44,362 nt of DNA, from contig JAKLDO010000018.1 of NCBI GenBank assembly GCA_022703485.1, positions 1-44,362 on the forward strand. Reading direction: 5' to 3'. Source of the DNA: a bacterium (GTDB taxonomy: Bacteria; UBP6; UBA1177). Of this stretch, positions 28,672 to 36,645 are shown one piece after another. A program made the position numbers and the translations under genes. The first letter of the stretch is position 1. Each line of letters begins with the position of its first letter. The notes beneath the pieces were generated by a model. That model saw nothing but the letters and a program-made list of their open reading frames with translations, was not told the DNA's origin and did no database searches.

Positions 28672-28839
28672 GCAACATTCATGCCAAACAGTCGAAGTGT
28701 TTGATATATCATTAATACATTCTCAAATATTTATTCCTGTGACAAAATCAACCTAACAACAATTCTGAAACATGTCAAATTTTATTTTTTATCAGTTTGT
28801 TTCATTTTAAGATTGTTGGATCTTCAAACGGTGTTCAAC

Positions 28840-28867
28840 TTGAAATATCGGAACATACTGCTATAAT
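28840..28867 (+). promoter_or_regulatory. Promoter of the FGE-like lipoprotein gene
   Basis: TTGAAA (28840-28845), a 16-base spacer and TATAAT (28862-28867), with TGC just before the -10 (extended -10). It ends 30 bases before the start codon. Confidence 0.75.
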
Positions 28868-28897
28868 TCACCAATTTCTGTATATTTGGAGGCAATG

Positions 28898-29914
28898 ATG
28901 AAATTATTTCTAATGTTTGCGGTATTTGTGTCACTTTGTTTCTTTTTTGTTTCCTGCGGTGGAGAAGAGGAGGAAAACATTTACGGTGATAACACAAATG
29001 ACAAATCGAATGAAGAGCCTGATGATGAAGTGCAGGACTATCAGACAAGACCTGACTCAAATGACATCGAGATAAATGATACTGCTCAGGATGAAGAGAT
29101 CACAGATACCGACAGCGATGCCGACGCTGAAGTCGATATCACAAAGGATATGATCCTTATACCTCAGGGAAAAGCATGGGTGGGCTGTAATGAGAACATC
29201 CAGACAGACTGCCCTCTCAGCGAACTTCCATACCATGAAGTCTCAATGAAGGCATACTACATTGATACATATGAAGTGACCGTAGCCGATTTCCAGAAAT
29301 GCGTCGATGCAGGAGGATGCGGAGCTGAAGAGGACACATACGACACAAAGAACGGAAATCCTTACTGCAATTTCGGCTCTACAGGTAAAGAAACCCACCC
29401 GATGAACTGTGTTAACTGGAACGGAGCACATTCATATTGTTTATGGGCAGGAAAAAGACTCCCGTCAGAAGGTGAATGGGAAAGAGCGGCACGGGGCGGA
29501 TGCGAGATCCATGGAGATGAAGACTGCGAAGAAAAAAGCTTTACCTATACATGGGGGAACGAAGGAACTCCAAGTTGCGACTACATCAACATGGCTACAA
29601 GTGATATCAACTGGGGCTGCGGCTCAGATTCAACAGCAGTTGGCGGAAGCTACCCGGATAGTGACAGCCCGTACGGCGCAGTCGACATGCTCGGAAATGT
29701 TTATGAATGGGTAGCAGACAAATGGGTCGGAAATCACGATCTTGCAAAACCTGATGGATCTTCAGTCGGAATTCCAGTTGATGAAGCTGTTATTAAAGGG
29801 GGAGGGTTCATGCAGGATGATGTGACCCAGTTCAGAATAAGCTACAGAGCACCCGAAGATATTACTAATTTTCTTTATTCCAGAGGTTTCCGCTGTGCCG
29901 CGGATGTAGAATAA
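28898..29914 (+). CDS. Lipoprotein with acidic tether and formylglycine-generating-enzyme-like (SUMF1) domain
   Basis: 338 residues from ATG 28898; GGAGG (28888-28892) is five bases upstream, which beats the ATG at 28895 and the upstream TTG at 28886. The signal peptide ends in FFVSC (C20). About 70 acidic residues follow (GGEEEEN, EEPDDEVQ, TDTDSDADAEVD). The FGE-sulfatase domain (about 93-335) shows MILIPQGKAWVG, YYIDTYEVTVADFQKC, CVNWNGAHSYCLWAGKRLPSEGEWERAARG, GAVDMLGNVYEWVADKW and the terminal SRGFRC. The fold is used both by sulfatase-modifying enzymes and by non-catalytic binding proteins. Being an exported lipoprotein, a surface binding role is more likely than sulfatase maturation. 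Confidence 0.9.
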   Translation: MKLFLMFAVFVSLCFFFVSCGGEEEENIYGDNTNDKSNEEPDDEVQDYQTRPDSNDIEINDTAQDEEITDTDSDADAEVDITKDMILIPQGKAWVGCNENIQTDCPLSELPYHEVSMKAYYIDTYEVTVADFQKCVDAGGCGAEEDTYDTKNGNPYCNFGSTGKETHPMNCVNWNGAHSYCLWAGKRLPSEGEWERAARGGCEIHGDEDCEEKSFTYTWGNEGTPSCDYINMATSDINWGCGSDSTAVGGSYPDSDSPYGAVDMLGNVYEWVADKWVGNHDLAKPDGSSVGIPVDEAVIKGGGFMQDDVTQFRISYRAPEDITNFLYSRGFRCAADVE

Positions 29915-29917
29915 AAC

Positions 29918-31036
29918 CTAATCCATCGAACTTATTACACAATTCCGTCCTGATTCCCTTGCTTTTATCATCGCTGAGTCTGCCCGCGAAACAAGAAATG
30001 CCGGAGGCTCATCCACCTTCCACTGTGCAACACCGATACTTGTGCTGACACCTTTCCATTCACAATGGGCGTTCTCCAGTACCGAAACGACTGCCTGAAG
30101 TTTCTCTGCAACGATTACGGCCTTCGCAATAGACTGTTCAGGAAGTATTACAACAAACTCGCTCGCACCGTACCTTCCCGTCTTGTCAGTGTTCCGCAGG
30201 TTGTTCTTCAAAGTCTTTCCCACCTCTTTAAGAATTATATCTCTGCATTCAAAGGGCCTTTTCACGCTTTTATCATCAGGGAACCCGACATCGATAAGAA
30301 GTATCGACAGGTCGGACCCGTATCTTGCAGACCTTGCCACTTCATTGTCAAGCTCTTCCATAATGTGCCTGTGGCTGCTTGTCTGGGAAAGCCCGTCAGT
30401 ATTGGTAAGAACTGCTATTTTCTCTGAATTTTCCTGAATGAGCCTGTTCTGTTTTCTAATCCTTTCAACATACATGGAAAAAAGAACGCCGGTCATCACC
30501 ATGTTTATGAAAAGATGTATCATCCTTCTTTTCATGGCGACATCACTTGCAAGAGAATCGGGGCTTGACCAGCCTTCAAGTCCGTTACAGAATTCCGGGT
30601 TGATTATAAGTATCAGAAATACCGTAAAATGAAGAAAAAGAGCTGCTATCCTGAACCATCCGCTGCTCATTGCCGTGATTATCATGGCCATTATGACAGG
30701 ATAATACTGAAACCCGCCTATCATTCCTCCGTTAGTGAGCCATCCTCCGGGAAGAAGAAAAAAAGGAATGATAAGAACTGTGATCACATTCGTCCATTTC
30801 CAGCTTCCTGCGAACCTTGACCACAGAAAATTGAATATAAGAATGAAAGTTATAGAAATCTTAACCATCAAAGAGAACTTTGAATAATTACCGAGAACCA
30901 GGTCGCTCAGGAGTCCTGTCAGGCTCATAAATATACCTGCAAGCAGGAACATCATGTATGTCCTGAACTCCGTCCCTCTTTCAGGATAATTGCCGAAGAT
31001 CAGGATTTCCCTTCCGGATGAAACCGCTTTTTTCAT
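29918..31036 (-). CDS. Membrane protein with degenerate GGDEF domain, I-site retained
   Basis: 372 residues. About six transmembrane segments (between 26 and 190) form a membrane sensor-like region, followed by a short linker and a C-terminal GGDEF fold (about 205-370). The signature is GASEF (290-294) in place of GGDEF, and the usual metal-binding and GH..GD region reads LLIDVGFPDDK..PFECRDIIL, so diguanylate cyclase activity is doubtful. The RxxD inhibitory site is present as RNTD (281-284), exactly five residues before the signature. This suggests a c-di-GMP binding receptor. It lies 22 bases downstream of a predicted barrel gene and is probably co-transcribed with it. Confidence 0.87.
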   Translation of the reverse strand: MKKAVSSGREILIFGNYPERGTEFRTYMMFLLAGIFMSLTGLLSDLVLGNYSKFSLMVKISITFILIFNFLWSRFAGSWKWTNVITVLIIPFFLLPGGWLTNGGMIGGFQYYPVIMAMIITAMSSGWFRIAALFLHFTVFLILIINPEFCNGLEGWSSPDSLASDVAMKRRMIHLFINMVMTGVLFSMYVERIRKQNRLIQENSEKIAVLTNTDGLSQTSSHRHIMEELDNEVARSARYGSDLSILLIDVGFPDDKSVKRPFECRDIILKEVGKTLKNNLRNTDKTGRYGASEFVVILPEQSIAKAVIVAEKLQAVVSVLENAHCEWKGVSTSIGVAQWKVDEPPAFLVSRADSAMIKARESGRNCVISSMD

Positions 31037-31058
31037 CTTACCTGCCTAGTGGACAATC

Positions 31059-32036
31059 TTAATATTTCTTATCAAGTTCGTAGAAAAGTGTCAGATAGAG
31101 ACCGTTTGTGATCTGCCACTCCTTCACTATGGCGAAATCTCTTTTCACTGTGAAAACATAGTTGAAAGACGCGTATTTGCTTATCAGGAAATCTATTTTA
31201 ACATGCCCGTTGAACTGAAGAACATCCGCCCATGAAAGACCGAGATTTTCTCTTTCTTTGCTGTAAAAAGGCATGATAACTTTAGCCATTATGTCGTATG
31301 CAAGCTTTTTATCCTCTATCGTCCCTTTGTAGAGCGCTCCAGCTTCACCGCCCGCCTCATAGATGTCAGTAAGCGAAGTAAGTTCCCTTTCAGGAGTATC
31401 AGCATTGTCATCCACCTTCAAAGAATCACCGACCCACACCTGCCTTGCCGCAAGACCGGCATTGAACTCAAGCTTTGAAGTTTCAGTGTCAACAGGCCTG
31501 TAAAGAAGACCGGTACCCTCATAAAGGAAAAGAGGCAGTCCTGACGATGTCGTCTGATATTTTTTTGCCGCAGACTTTCTTTCACCGTCAACAATGTATT
31601 CTTTCTTTTCGTTCTGATAATCATATCCATTGAAAAAATGGGTTTCAAGCCCGGCTTTAACATACCAGCCGGCTTTCTTGTGGAACATCAGATTATACTG
31701 GAGGTCCAGCTTGGCAAGATCGGAAGACACCACAAAACCGTCAAAAACAGGCGTATAGCTGATACCTTCTTTAAGTATAAAATCAAGCAGAAACTCGTGG
31801 ATCTTTATTTTATATTTGTAATTCAGAGTCACATCCAGATCAGTGGTAAAATAAATACCGTCGGTGACACCGGGAACATGCCTGTTGTCAGTAAAGCTTA
31901 CAGAAAGTTTAGGTTTGAAGTACAGGGAATGATTCTTATCCTTCGCCGGTTCCGCCGGAGCTGCCGCCTGGACATCCTGAGCTGAAATGGTCAGCATCAT
32001 GAATAAAAACGGAACGAGTACGAAAAGTTTTCTCAT
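31059..32036 (-). CDS. Predicted outer-membrane beta-barrel protein
   Basis: 325 residues. The signal peptide (about 1-19, SAQ cut region) is followed by a Ala/Pro-rich spacer and then alternating amphipathic strands throughout, such as LYFKPKLSVSFTD, GIYFTTDLDVTLNYKYKI and LQYNLMFHKKAGWYVKAGLETHFF, ending in a strand GLYLTLFYELDKKY. This pattern fits an outer-membrane barrel. No family is recognised with confidence. AGGAG lies before the ATG. It is upstream of, and probably in an operon with, the degenerate GGDEF gene, which may sense or tune envelope state. Confidence 0.75.
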   Translation of the reverse strand: MRKLFVLVPFLFMMLTISAQDVQAAAPAEPAKDKNHSLYFKPKLSVSFTDNRHVPGVTDGIYFTTDLDVTLNYKYKIKIHEFLLDFILKEGISYTPVFDGFVVSSDLAKLDLQYNLMFHKKAGWYVKAGLETHFFNGYDYQNEKKEYIVDGERKSAAKKYQTTSSGLPLFLYEGTGLLYRPVDTETSKLEFNAGLAARQVWVGDSLKVDDNADTPERELTSLTDIYEAGGEAGALYKGTIEDKKLAYDIMAKVIMPFYSKERENLGLSWADVLQFNGHVKIDFLISKYASFNYVFTVKRDFAIVKEWQITNGLYLTLFYELDKKY

Positions 32037-32068
32037 CTGATTCTCCTAAAAAAAATTGATAGCAGATC

Positions 32069-32097
32069 ATTTTATGACAAAATTATCCAAATTGCAA
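32069..32097 (-). promoter_or_regulatory. Promoter of the barrel-GGDEF operon
   Basis: On the minus strand, TTGCAA (32097-32092), a 17-base spacer and TAAAAT (32074-32069), 32 bases before the start at 32036. Confidence 0.65.
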
Positions 32098-32106
32098 ACT
32101 GCCTGA

Positions 32107-32134
32107 TTGACATATTCACTGCAATTAATAATAT
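32107..32134 (+). promoter_or_regulatory. Promoter of the GT4 glycosyltransferase gene
   Basis: A consensus -35 TTGACA (32107-32112), a 16-base spacer and TAATAT (32129-32134). It lies back to back with the minus-strand promoter; the two -35 boxes are only nine bases apart, so the promoters may interfere or share a regulator. Confidence 0.7.
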
Positions 32135-32155
32135 TCCTCAGGAAATGAGGTGACA

Positions 32156-33295
32156 ATGAAAATAGCCTACATAAACGACCAGATCTTTCCGAACACGGAA
32201 ACGGATTGCGAACAGATAATGCAGACCGTACATACAATAGGTCTTAACGGGACTGACATTACGCTCGTCCTTCCTGCAAGATTAAATGGAAAAGACACCG
32301 ATGTAAATGAACTGGCTGATTTTTATCAGATAGAGCCTTCTTTTTCACTTGAACATGCAAAGAGTCTTTTTCCTTCTTTCCGGTTTCTTGAAAAACCGGC
32401 CCATGCCGTGGTCTCAGTCTTTTCAAAAACTGTAAAGAATTGCGATTGCATATATACAAGGAACCTGCCGACCGTCATCACAGCTCTGCTTTTCACAAAA
32501 AAACCTGTCGTATATGAAACTTACAGGAACTGGCCCGACCAGATATTTTTCATGGGATGGCTCTTCAGGAGATTCAACAGTTCAAAAAGATTTCTCGGCG
32601 CGGTCATACACTCTGAATTTGCCGCTGAAAGTTTTATAAGAGCAGGCGTTTCAAAGGAAAAAGTTCTGCCCAAACAGAACGGTTACGACCCGAAGAGGAT
32701 CCAGCCTGTACTTTCAAAGATCGAGGCACGGACAAAGCTCGGACTGCCTCAGAACAGACGGATAGTTACTTATGCAGGACATGTATCACCGAAAAAAGGG
32801 ATAGGCATGATCCTTGATCTGGCTGAAGTTGAAAAAGAGGCTTTTTTTGTGATAGCCGGATCAAAAGAAAGGACTGCCATTGAAGAAAGAGCGGAAGTGA
32901 TGGAAAATGTAAAAATGGTCCCCTGGCTGAAATTCGATAAAGTGGTTGAATATCTGTACGCTTCAGACATTCTTGTCATACCCCCCACTCTCGGACCGCT
33001 TAAAAAGGTTGGAAATACCGTTCTTCCGATAAAAACATTCCTTTACATGGCGACAAGGCGGGTGATTTTCGGTCCTGATTCGCCTGATCTTGCAAGTGTT
33101 CTTAAAAACGGTGTGAATGCAAGACTTGTCGAGCCGGACAACTTTGAAAAAGCGGCGGCCGGACTTAAAGAACTCATAAACGACCCTTCTGAGTGTGAAA
33201 AACTTGAGAATCGTGCATATGACGATGTTTCAGGACTGACATACCTCAAACGGTCCGCCGACATACTGAATTTCATAAAAACACACATTCCTTAA
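32156..33295 (+). CDS. Family 4 (group 1) glycosyltransferase
   Basis: 379 residues, GT-B fold. The N-terminal half has IAYINDQIFPNTETDCEQ and the C-terminal half RRIVTYAGHVSPKKGIGMILDLAEVE, AFFVIAG, VKMVPWLKFDKVVEYLYASDILVIPP and a late PIKTFLYMATRRVIFG that matches the K..E-type nucleotide-sugar binding segment. The start is ATG 32156, with GAGG five bases upstream, rather than the GTG at 32150. It stands alone on the plus strand. Substrate is unknown; a role in surface polysaccharide synthesis is likely. Confidence 0.87.
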   Translation: MKIAYINDQIFPNTETDCEQIMQTVHTIGLNGTDITLVLPARLNGKDTDVNELADFYQIEPSFSLEHAKSLFPSFRFLEKPAHAVVSVFSKTVKNCDCIYTRNLPTVITALLFTKKPVVYETYRNWPDQIFFMGWLFRRFNSSKRFLGAVIHSEFAAESFIRAGVSKEKVLPKQNGYDPKRIQPVLSKIEARTKLGLPQNRRIVTYAGHVSPKKGIGMILDLAEVEKEAFFVIAGSKERTAIEERAEVMENVKMVPWLKFDKVVEYLYASDILVIPPTLGPLKKVGNTVLPIKTFLYMATRRVIFGPDSPDLASVLKNGVNARLVEPDNFEKAAAGLKELINDPSECEKLENRAYDDVSGLTYLKRSADILNFIKTHIP

Positions 33296-33324
33296 AAAAA
33301 TAAAACCGGCCGCGAACGACCGGT
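33294..33324 (-). terminator. Terminator of the add-sigma-barrel operon
   Basis: On the minus strand, ACCGGTCG-TTCG-CGGCCGGT forms an eight-base-pair stem (one G-U) with a TTCG loop, followed by TTTATTTTTTT. It lies 110 bases after the barrel gene's stop and abuts the 3' end of the convergent glycosyltransferase gene. Confidence 0.88.
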
Positions 33325-33434
33325 GTGTGATCAACCCATCCAGATATGAGGCACCTGAAATATAAGTATTGAACCATATCTCAGATTTCTCAAAACTTTG
33401 ACCGATGATTTTCTTTCAAGGTTACAGTATTTTT

Positions 33435-34340
33435 CTATTTTATGAGATTGAATTCAAAACCGCCGAAAATCATTGGGATAAATCTGCCATCTTCAAAATT
33501 GGAGTTTTTGAAGACACTGTAATTAACACCGGCTCCGGCTGATATGGCGAACCAGCTCCATATATTGTATGAAAGACCGGCACGCAATCCCAGAGCATAA
33601 TCGTTGATCTCGCTGTTATTGCTGAAATCCCATATCACTTCATATCCGAGGTCTGCGGAAATGGAAAAATCGCTAAGCCTGTAGAACCCGCCGGCCGTCA
33701 GACCCAGAGATAAAGGTCTGTAAAGGTCTGCGCTGAAGTCAGTGCCTATTGAAACTATTGAATATATGTTCATGAAACTCACTTTGACACCGGTGTTTAT
33801 CATCGGATTGTAACCGTCACCGCCATGACTCCACAGAAGAAGATCTATGGGGAACATGAAAGGCTCCTTTTCAGCAGGAACTGATGCTACAGGCGCGGCA
33901 GGTTCCTTTGTCTCTATTTTTTCGTATTTGTCATTAATATCAAGTTCAGGGGTCTTGCCGTAGTACCTTCCCCACTCCGGGTCTTTTGAGGAATATGTCT
34001 TTTCACTTTCCGGCCCTTCCGTTTCAGCAGTCTCCGTGGCATCAGGTGCATGCTCAGGTTCACTTTCTTTCATATCTTCACTGGCCGGATTTTGAGCAAG
34101 TCTCTCTTTTTTATCATTATTTTCAGCCTGTTCAACCTCTTTATCTTCATCAGGAGCTTCTTTTTCCTCTTTTATCTCCTTCCTTCCGAATATCGCCGAT
34201 TCCCATCCTATCACATTTTCACCTTCTTCAACCTTGACAGACCCTGAAAAAGGATCTGAATCTGATTCGGAAAAAAGACCGATGACCGAAAATGTCAAAA
34301 CAAGCAGGATCGCAGTTTTCCTGAAAATAAATGATGTCAT
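33435..34340 (-). CDS. Exported protein with charged linker and C-terminal beta-barrel
   Basis: 301 residues. The signal peptide (about 1-24, LLVLTFSVIGLFS) precedes a long charged, low-complexity segment rich in E, D, K and P (about 50-150). The last 150 residues alternate hydrophobic and polar strands (VKVSFMNIYSIVSIGTDF, LGLTAGGFYRLSDFSISADLGYEV, LRAGLSYNIWSWFAISAGAGVNYSVF) and end in GGFEFNLIK, typical of a small outer-membrane barrel. It overlaps the putative anti-sigma gene by four bases and is the last gene before the terminator. It could be a target or sensor partner of the sigma/anti-sigma pair. Confidence 0.75.
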   Translation of the reverse strand: MTSFIFRKTAILLVLTFSVIGLFSESDSDPFSGSVKVEEGENVIGWESAIFGRKEIKEEKEAPDEDKEVEQAENNDKKERLAQNPASEDMKESEPEHAPDATETAETEGPESEKTYSSKDPEWGRYYGKTPELDINDKYEKIETKEPAAPVASVPAEKEPFMFPIDLLLWSHGGDGYNPMINTGVKVSFMNIYSIVSIGTDFSADLYRPLSLGLTAGGFYRLSDFSISADLGYEVIWDFSNNSEINDYALGLRAGLSYNIWSWFAISAGAGVNYSVFKNSNFEDGRFIPMIFGGFEFNLIK

Positions 34341-34936
34341 CTGATATCTGCCGTCCCGATCATGAACATTGAAACATCGATCGAGGATTCCTTCGCATCA
34401 AGAACGATCTCATGCATGAACGAAAAATCACTGTACTGAGCTTTCGTCCTTATCTTCATCACCCCTTTGCGGGATGTTTTAACGACAAACGGTATCTCGT
34501 TCTCACCTTTTTTAAGTGTTCCTTTCCATGAATGGGACCTGAGAGCTGATATAGAAGGGTCTTGCGAGAAAAATGCCACACCTTCATCAAGGTCTATCGA
34601 AAAATCAACATTTTCAAGGTCGCTCTTTGAATTGTACTTGAGCTTTATCGTGACAGGTTTTCCGCTTCCGACAGTCGATTCATGAACAAGAGTTCTCTGC
34701 ACAGAATTATCGCTTGGATCATAACCCATTATTATCATTGATGAAATTACGACGAGCACAGATGCGGCAATAGCGAACACTGTTCTCAGGTTACGGGTTG
34801 AACTTCTCTTTTGAACTGCGGCCTTTGCAAGTTTTGCGCTCAGTCTCAGCCTGAGTTCAGGAGTAACGCCATTATCCTGCGCTTTTGCAGACTGAAGAAG
34901 TTCTGCATAGATATTTTCAGGCTTTATATTACTCAT
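34337..34936 (-). CDS. Putative membrane anti-sigma factor (unrecognised family)
   Basis: 199 residues from ATG 34936, with GGGAG five bases upstream; a GTG at 34939 is less well placed. A cytoplasmic N-terminal part (about 1-50, LRLRLSAKLAKAAVQKRS) is followed by one transmembrane helix (52-70) and a beta-rich outer domain (VTIKLKYNSKSDLENVDFSIDLDEG, ENEIPFVVKTSRKGVMKI). It has no zinc-binding HxxxCxxC motif. Position directly after an ECF sigma gene, with one membrane span, is the basis for calling it an anti-sigma factor. That is inference; the outer domain looks Ig-like. Confidence 0.65.
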   Translation of the reverse strand: MSNIKPENIYAELLQSAKAQDNGVTPELRLRLSAKLAKAAVQKRSSTRNLRTVFAIAASVLVVISSMIIMGYDPSDNSVQRTLVHESTVGSGKPVTIKLKYNSKSDLENVDFSIDLDEGVAFFSQDPSISALRSHSWKGTLKKGENEIPFVVKTSRKGVMKIRTKAQYSDFSFMHEIVLDAKESSIDVSMFMIGTADIR

Positions 34937-34991
34937 CACAACTCCCGTTTCCCCGAAAAGTAAGACATTACAGCAACCTGAAAAGTTACAC

Positions 34992-35585
34992 TCATTTAAA
35001 AAACTCCATGTTTTTTTCTATCATTTCATGAAGTCTGGCTCTCGCTCTGTGAAGTCTCACCTTCAGAAGGTTCTTATCTATGTCAAGAAGTTCAGCAACT
35101 TCATCCGTACCCATCTCCTGCAGATCTACAAGCGTTATCACCTCTGAATATGATACAGGAAGCGCTGATATTAGCTTTCTCAGTACCGCCGCCCTGTCAT
35201 CCTTTATCATTTCAAGCTCGCTCCTGTCTTCCTGTGACGGCTCAAAACCTTCAAGGTCTTCAATGCTGACATCCCCCCATTTTCTTAAAGATTTAAGGTG
35301 GTCAAAATAGGCATTTCTTATTATTTTCCAAAGCCATGTCGAGAATGATGATCTGTTTGAGAACTTATCAATGTTCAAAAAAGCCTTCACAAGGGCATCC
35401 TGATAAACATCCTCGGCAACGGCCCTGTTGCCTCCGCTGATCGACAATGCAAATGAGAATATCTTTTTTTCGTCTCTGAGCACAAGCTGTTCGAATGCGT
35501 TTACATCCCCTGAAACAGCTTTCTGTATGAGTTGTTTTTCGCTATCGGCCGGTCCGGCCTTTTTAAACGGTCTTAAGACACTCAC
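34992..35585 (-). CDS. ECF-type RNA polymerase sigma factor
   Basis: 197 residues with region 2 (ALSISGGNRAVAEDVYQDALVKAF, FSTWLWKIIRNAYFDHL) and region 4 (LPVSYSEVITLVDLQEMGTDEVAELL, LLKVRLHRARARL) of group IV sigma factors. The best start is a GTG at 35585 with only a weak ribosome-binding site. It overlaps the 3' end of the adenosine deaminase gene by 23 bases, so it should be translationally coupled to it. The downstream membrane protein probably restrains it. Target promoters cannot be derived here. Confidence 0.9.
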   Translation of the reverse strand: MSVLRPFKKAGPADSEKQLIQKAVSGDVNAFEQLVLRDEKKIFSFALSISGGNRAVAEDVYQDALVKAFLNIDKFSNRSSFSTWLWKIIRNAYFDHLKSLRKWGDVSIEDLEGFEPSQEDRSELEMIKDDRAAVLRKLISALPVSYSEVITLVDLQEMGTDEVAELLDIDKNLLKVRLHRARARLHEMIEKNMEFFK

Positions 35586-36645
35586 CAGTTTGCTCTTTTA
35601 TGAGATCCATGACCTTTTTTTTGGTATCTCTCAAATACCATTTCTTATATTCATACGGCATGAAGGAGCTTTTGATGCCGTTGATGACAAGGTCGAGAAT
35701 GTTCTGGCAGGACAGATTGAAACTGTCATATACCAGAAAATATTCATCGGTCATGGTCGTGTTGGTAATAAGCCTGTTATCGGTATTCACGGTAACTCTG
35801 ACCCCCAGATCGAGGTAGAATTTCAGCGGATGGTCACCGATGTTCTTTACTGCACCGGTCTGAACATTGCTTGAAGGACAGAGCTCCAGCGGTATCCTGT
35901 GATCGTTCACATAATTAAGCAGATCGCCATCCTCGCGGAGTCTTACACCATGGCCTATTCTGTGCGCTCCGCAGTAGTGAAGAGCCTGATGTATGCTTTC
36001 AGGCCCGTAAGCCTCTCCGGCATGTATCGTCACATTGACATTATTTGAAAGAATGAGAGAAAAAGCTTCGAGATGGTCTTTTGCGGGATAATTGTATTCC
36101 GCTCCGGCAAGATCGAACCCCACCACACCCCTGTTCTTGAACACTACGGCAAGTTCAGCCATCCGCAGACTGACTTCAGGAGAGATGTTCCTTATCCCGC
36201 ATACTATCACACCGCTTCTGATGCCGAAATCTTTCTGTCCGGCCTTCAGCCCTTCGATGACGGATTCGAGAATGGCAGGAAGCGAAAGCCCTTTCTGAGT
36301 GTGAAGTACGGGTGAGTATCTGACTTCAAAATACTCGATATTCTCTTTAGCACAGTCTTCGGCAAGCTCATAAGCCGCCCTGTAAAGAGATCCTCTTGTC
36401 TGAAGGACCTTCAAAGTGATATCAAACCCTTTCAGATAATCGTTAAGGGACTTGTGGGTCTTCCCGGGACCTATCAGCTTTTTCAGGTCTTCGACATTAT
36501 CAACACCGAGGTCCACATGGTCCTTTTTTGCAAGATCAAGAATTGTCTCAAGTCTCAGCGAACCGTCGAGATGGACATGAAGGTCTGTCTTCGGAAGAAG
36601 TTCGAAGAATTTTCTATCGAGTCTTTTTAATCGATCGTTCTGCAT
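35563..36645 (-). CDS. add: Adenosine deaminase
   Basis: 360 residues of the amidohydrolase superfamily; it converts adenosine or deoxyadenosine to inosine forms with a zinc ion. Active-site residues are visible: H23 and H25 in DLHVHLDGS, H208 and E211 in TIHAGEAYG, H232 in HRIGHGVRL and D289 in VTVNTDNRLI. These match true adenosine deaminases; TDNR replaces the TDDP of the enterobacterial enzyme, as in some other bacterial ADAs. It overlaps the lipoprotein gene upstream by 19 bases and the sigma gene downstream by 23, so all three are tightly linked. Confidence 0.92.
   Translation of the reverse strand: MQNDRLKRLDRKFFELLPKTDLHVHLDGSLRLETILDLAKKDHVDLGVDNVEDLKKLIGPGKTHKSLNDYLKGFDITLKVLQTRGSLYRAAYELAEDCAKENIEYFEVRYSPVLHTQKGLSLPAILESVIEGLKAGQKDFGIRSGVIVCGIRNISPEVSLRMAELAVVFKNRGVVGFDLAGAEYNYPAKDHLEAFSLILSNNVNVTIHAGEAYGPESIHQALHYCGAHRIGHGVRLREDGDLLNYVNDHRIPLELCPSSNVQTGAVKNIGDHPLKFYLDLGVRVTVNTDNRLITNTTMTDEYFLVYDSFNLSCQNILDLVINGIKSSFMPYEYKKWYLRDTKKKVMDLIKEQTGECLKTV

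Larger units (their letters stand above)
28535..28897. other. Divergent intergenic region (about 360 bases)
   Basis: AT-rich spacer between the minus-strand secreted protein gene and the plus-strand FGE-like lipoprotein gene. It holds a (TGAA)6 microsatellite at 28648-28671 and a good plus-strand promoter at 28840-28867. No ORF of interest, RNA gene or terminator was seen. A minus-strand promoter is expected near 28550-28590, but only weak matches (TTGTTT/TTTAAT) are present. Confidence 0.7.

Noticed and set aside
28535..28897. Small RNA or hidden gene in the long intergenic region
   Set aside because: No stable hairpin with T-run and no coding frame with a ribosome-binding site were seen.
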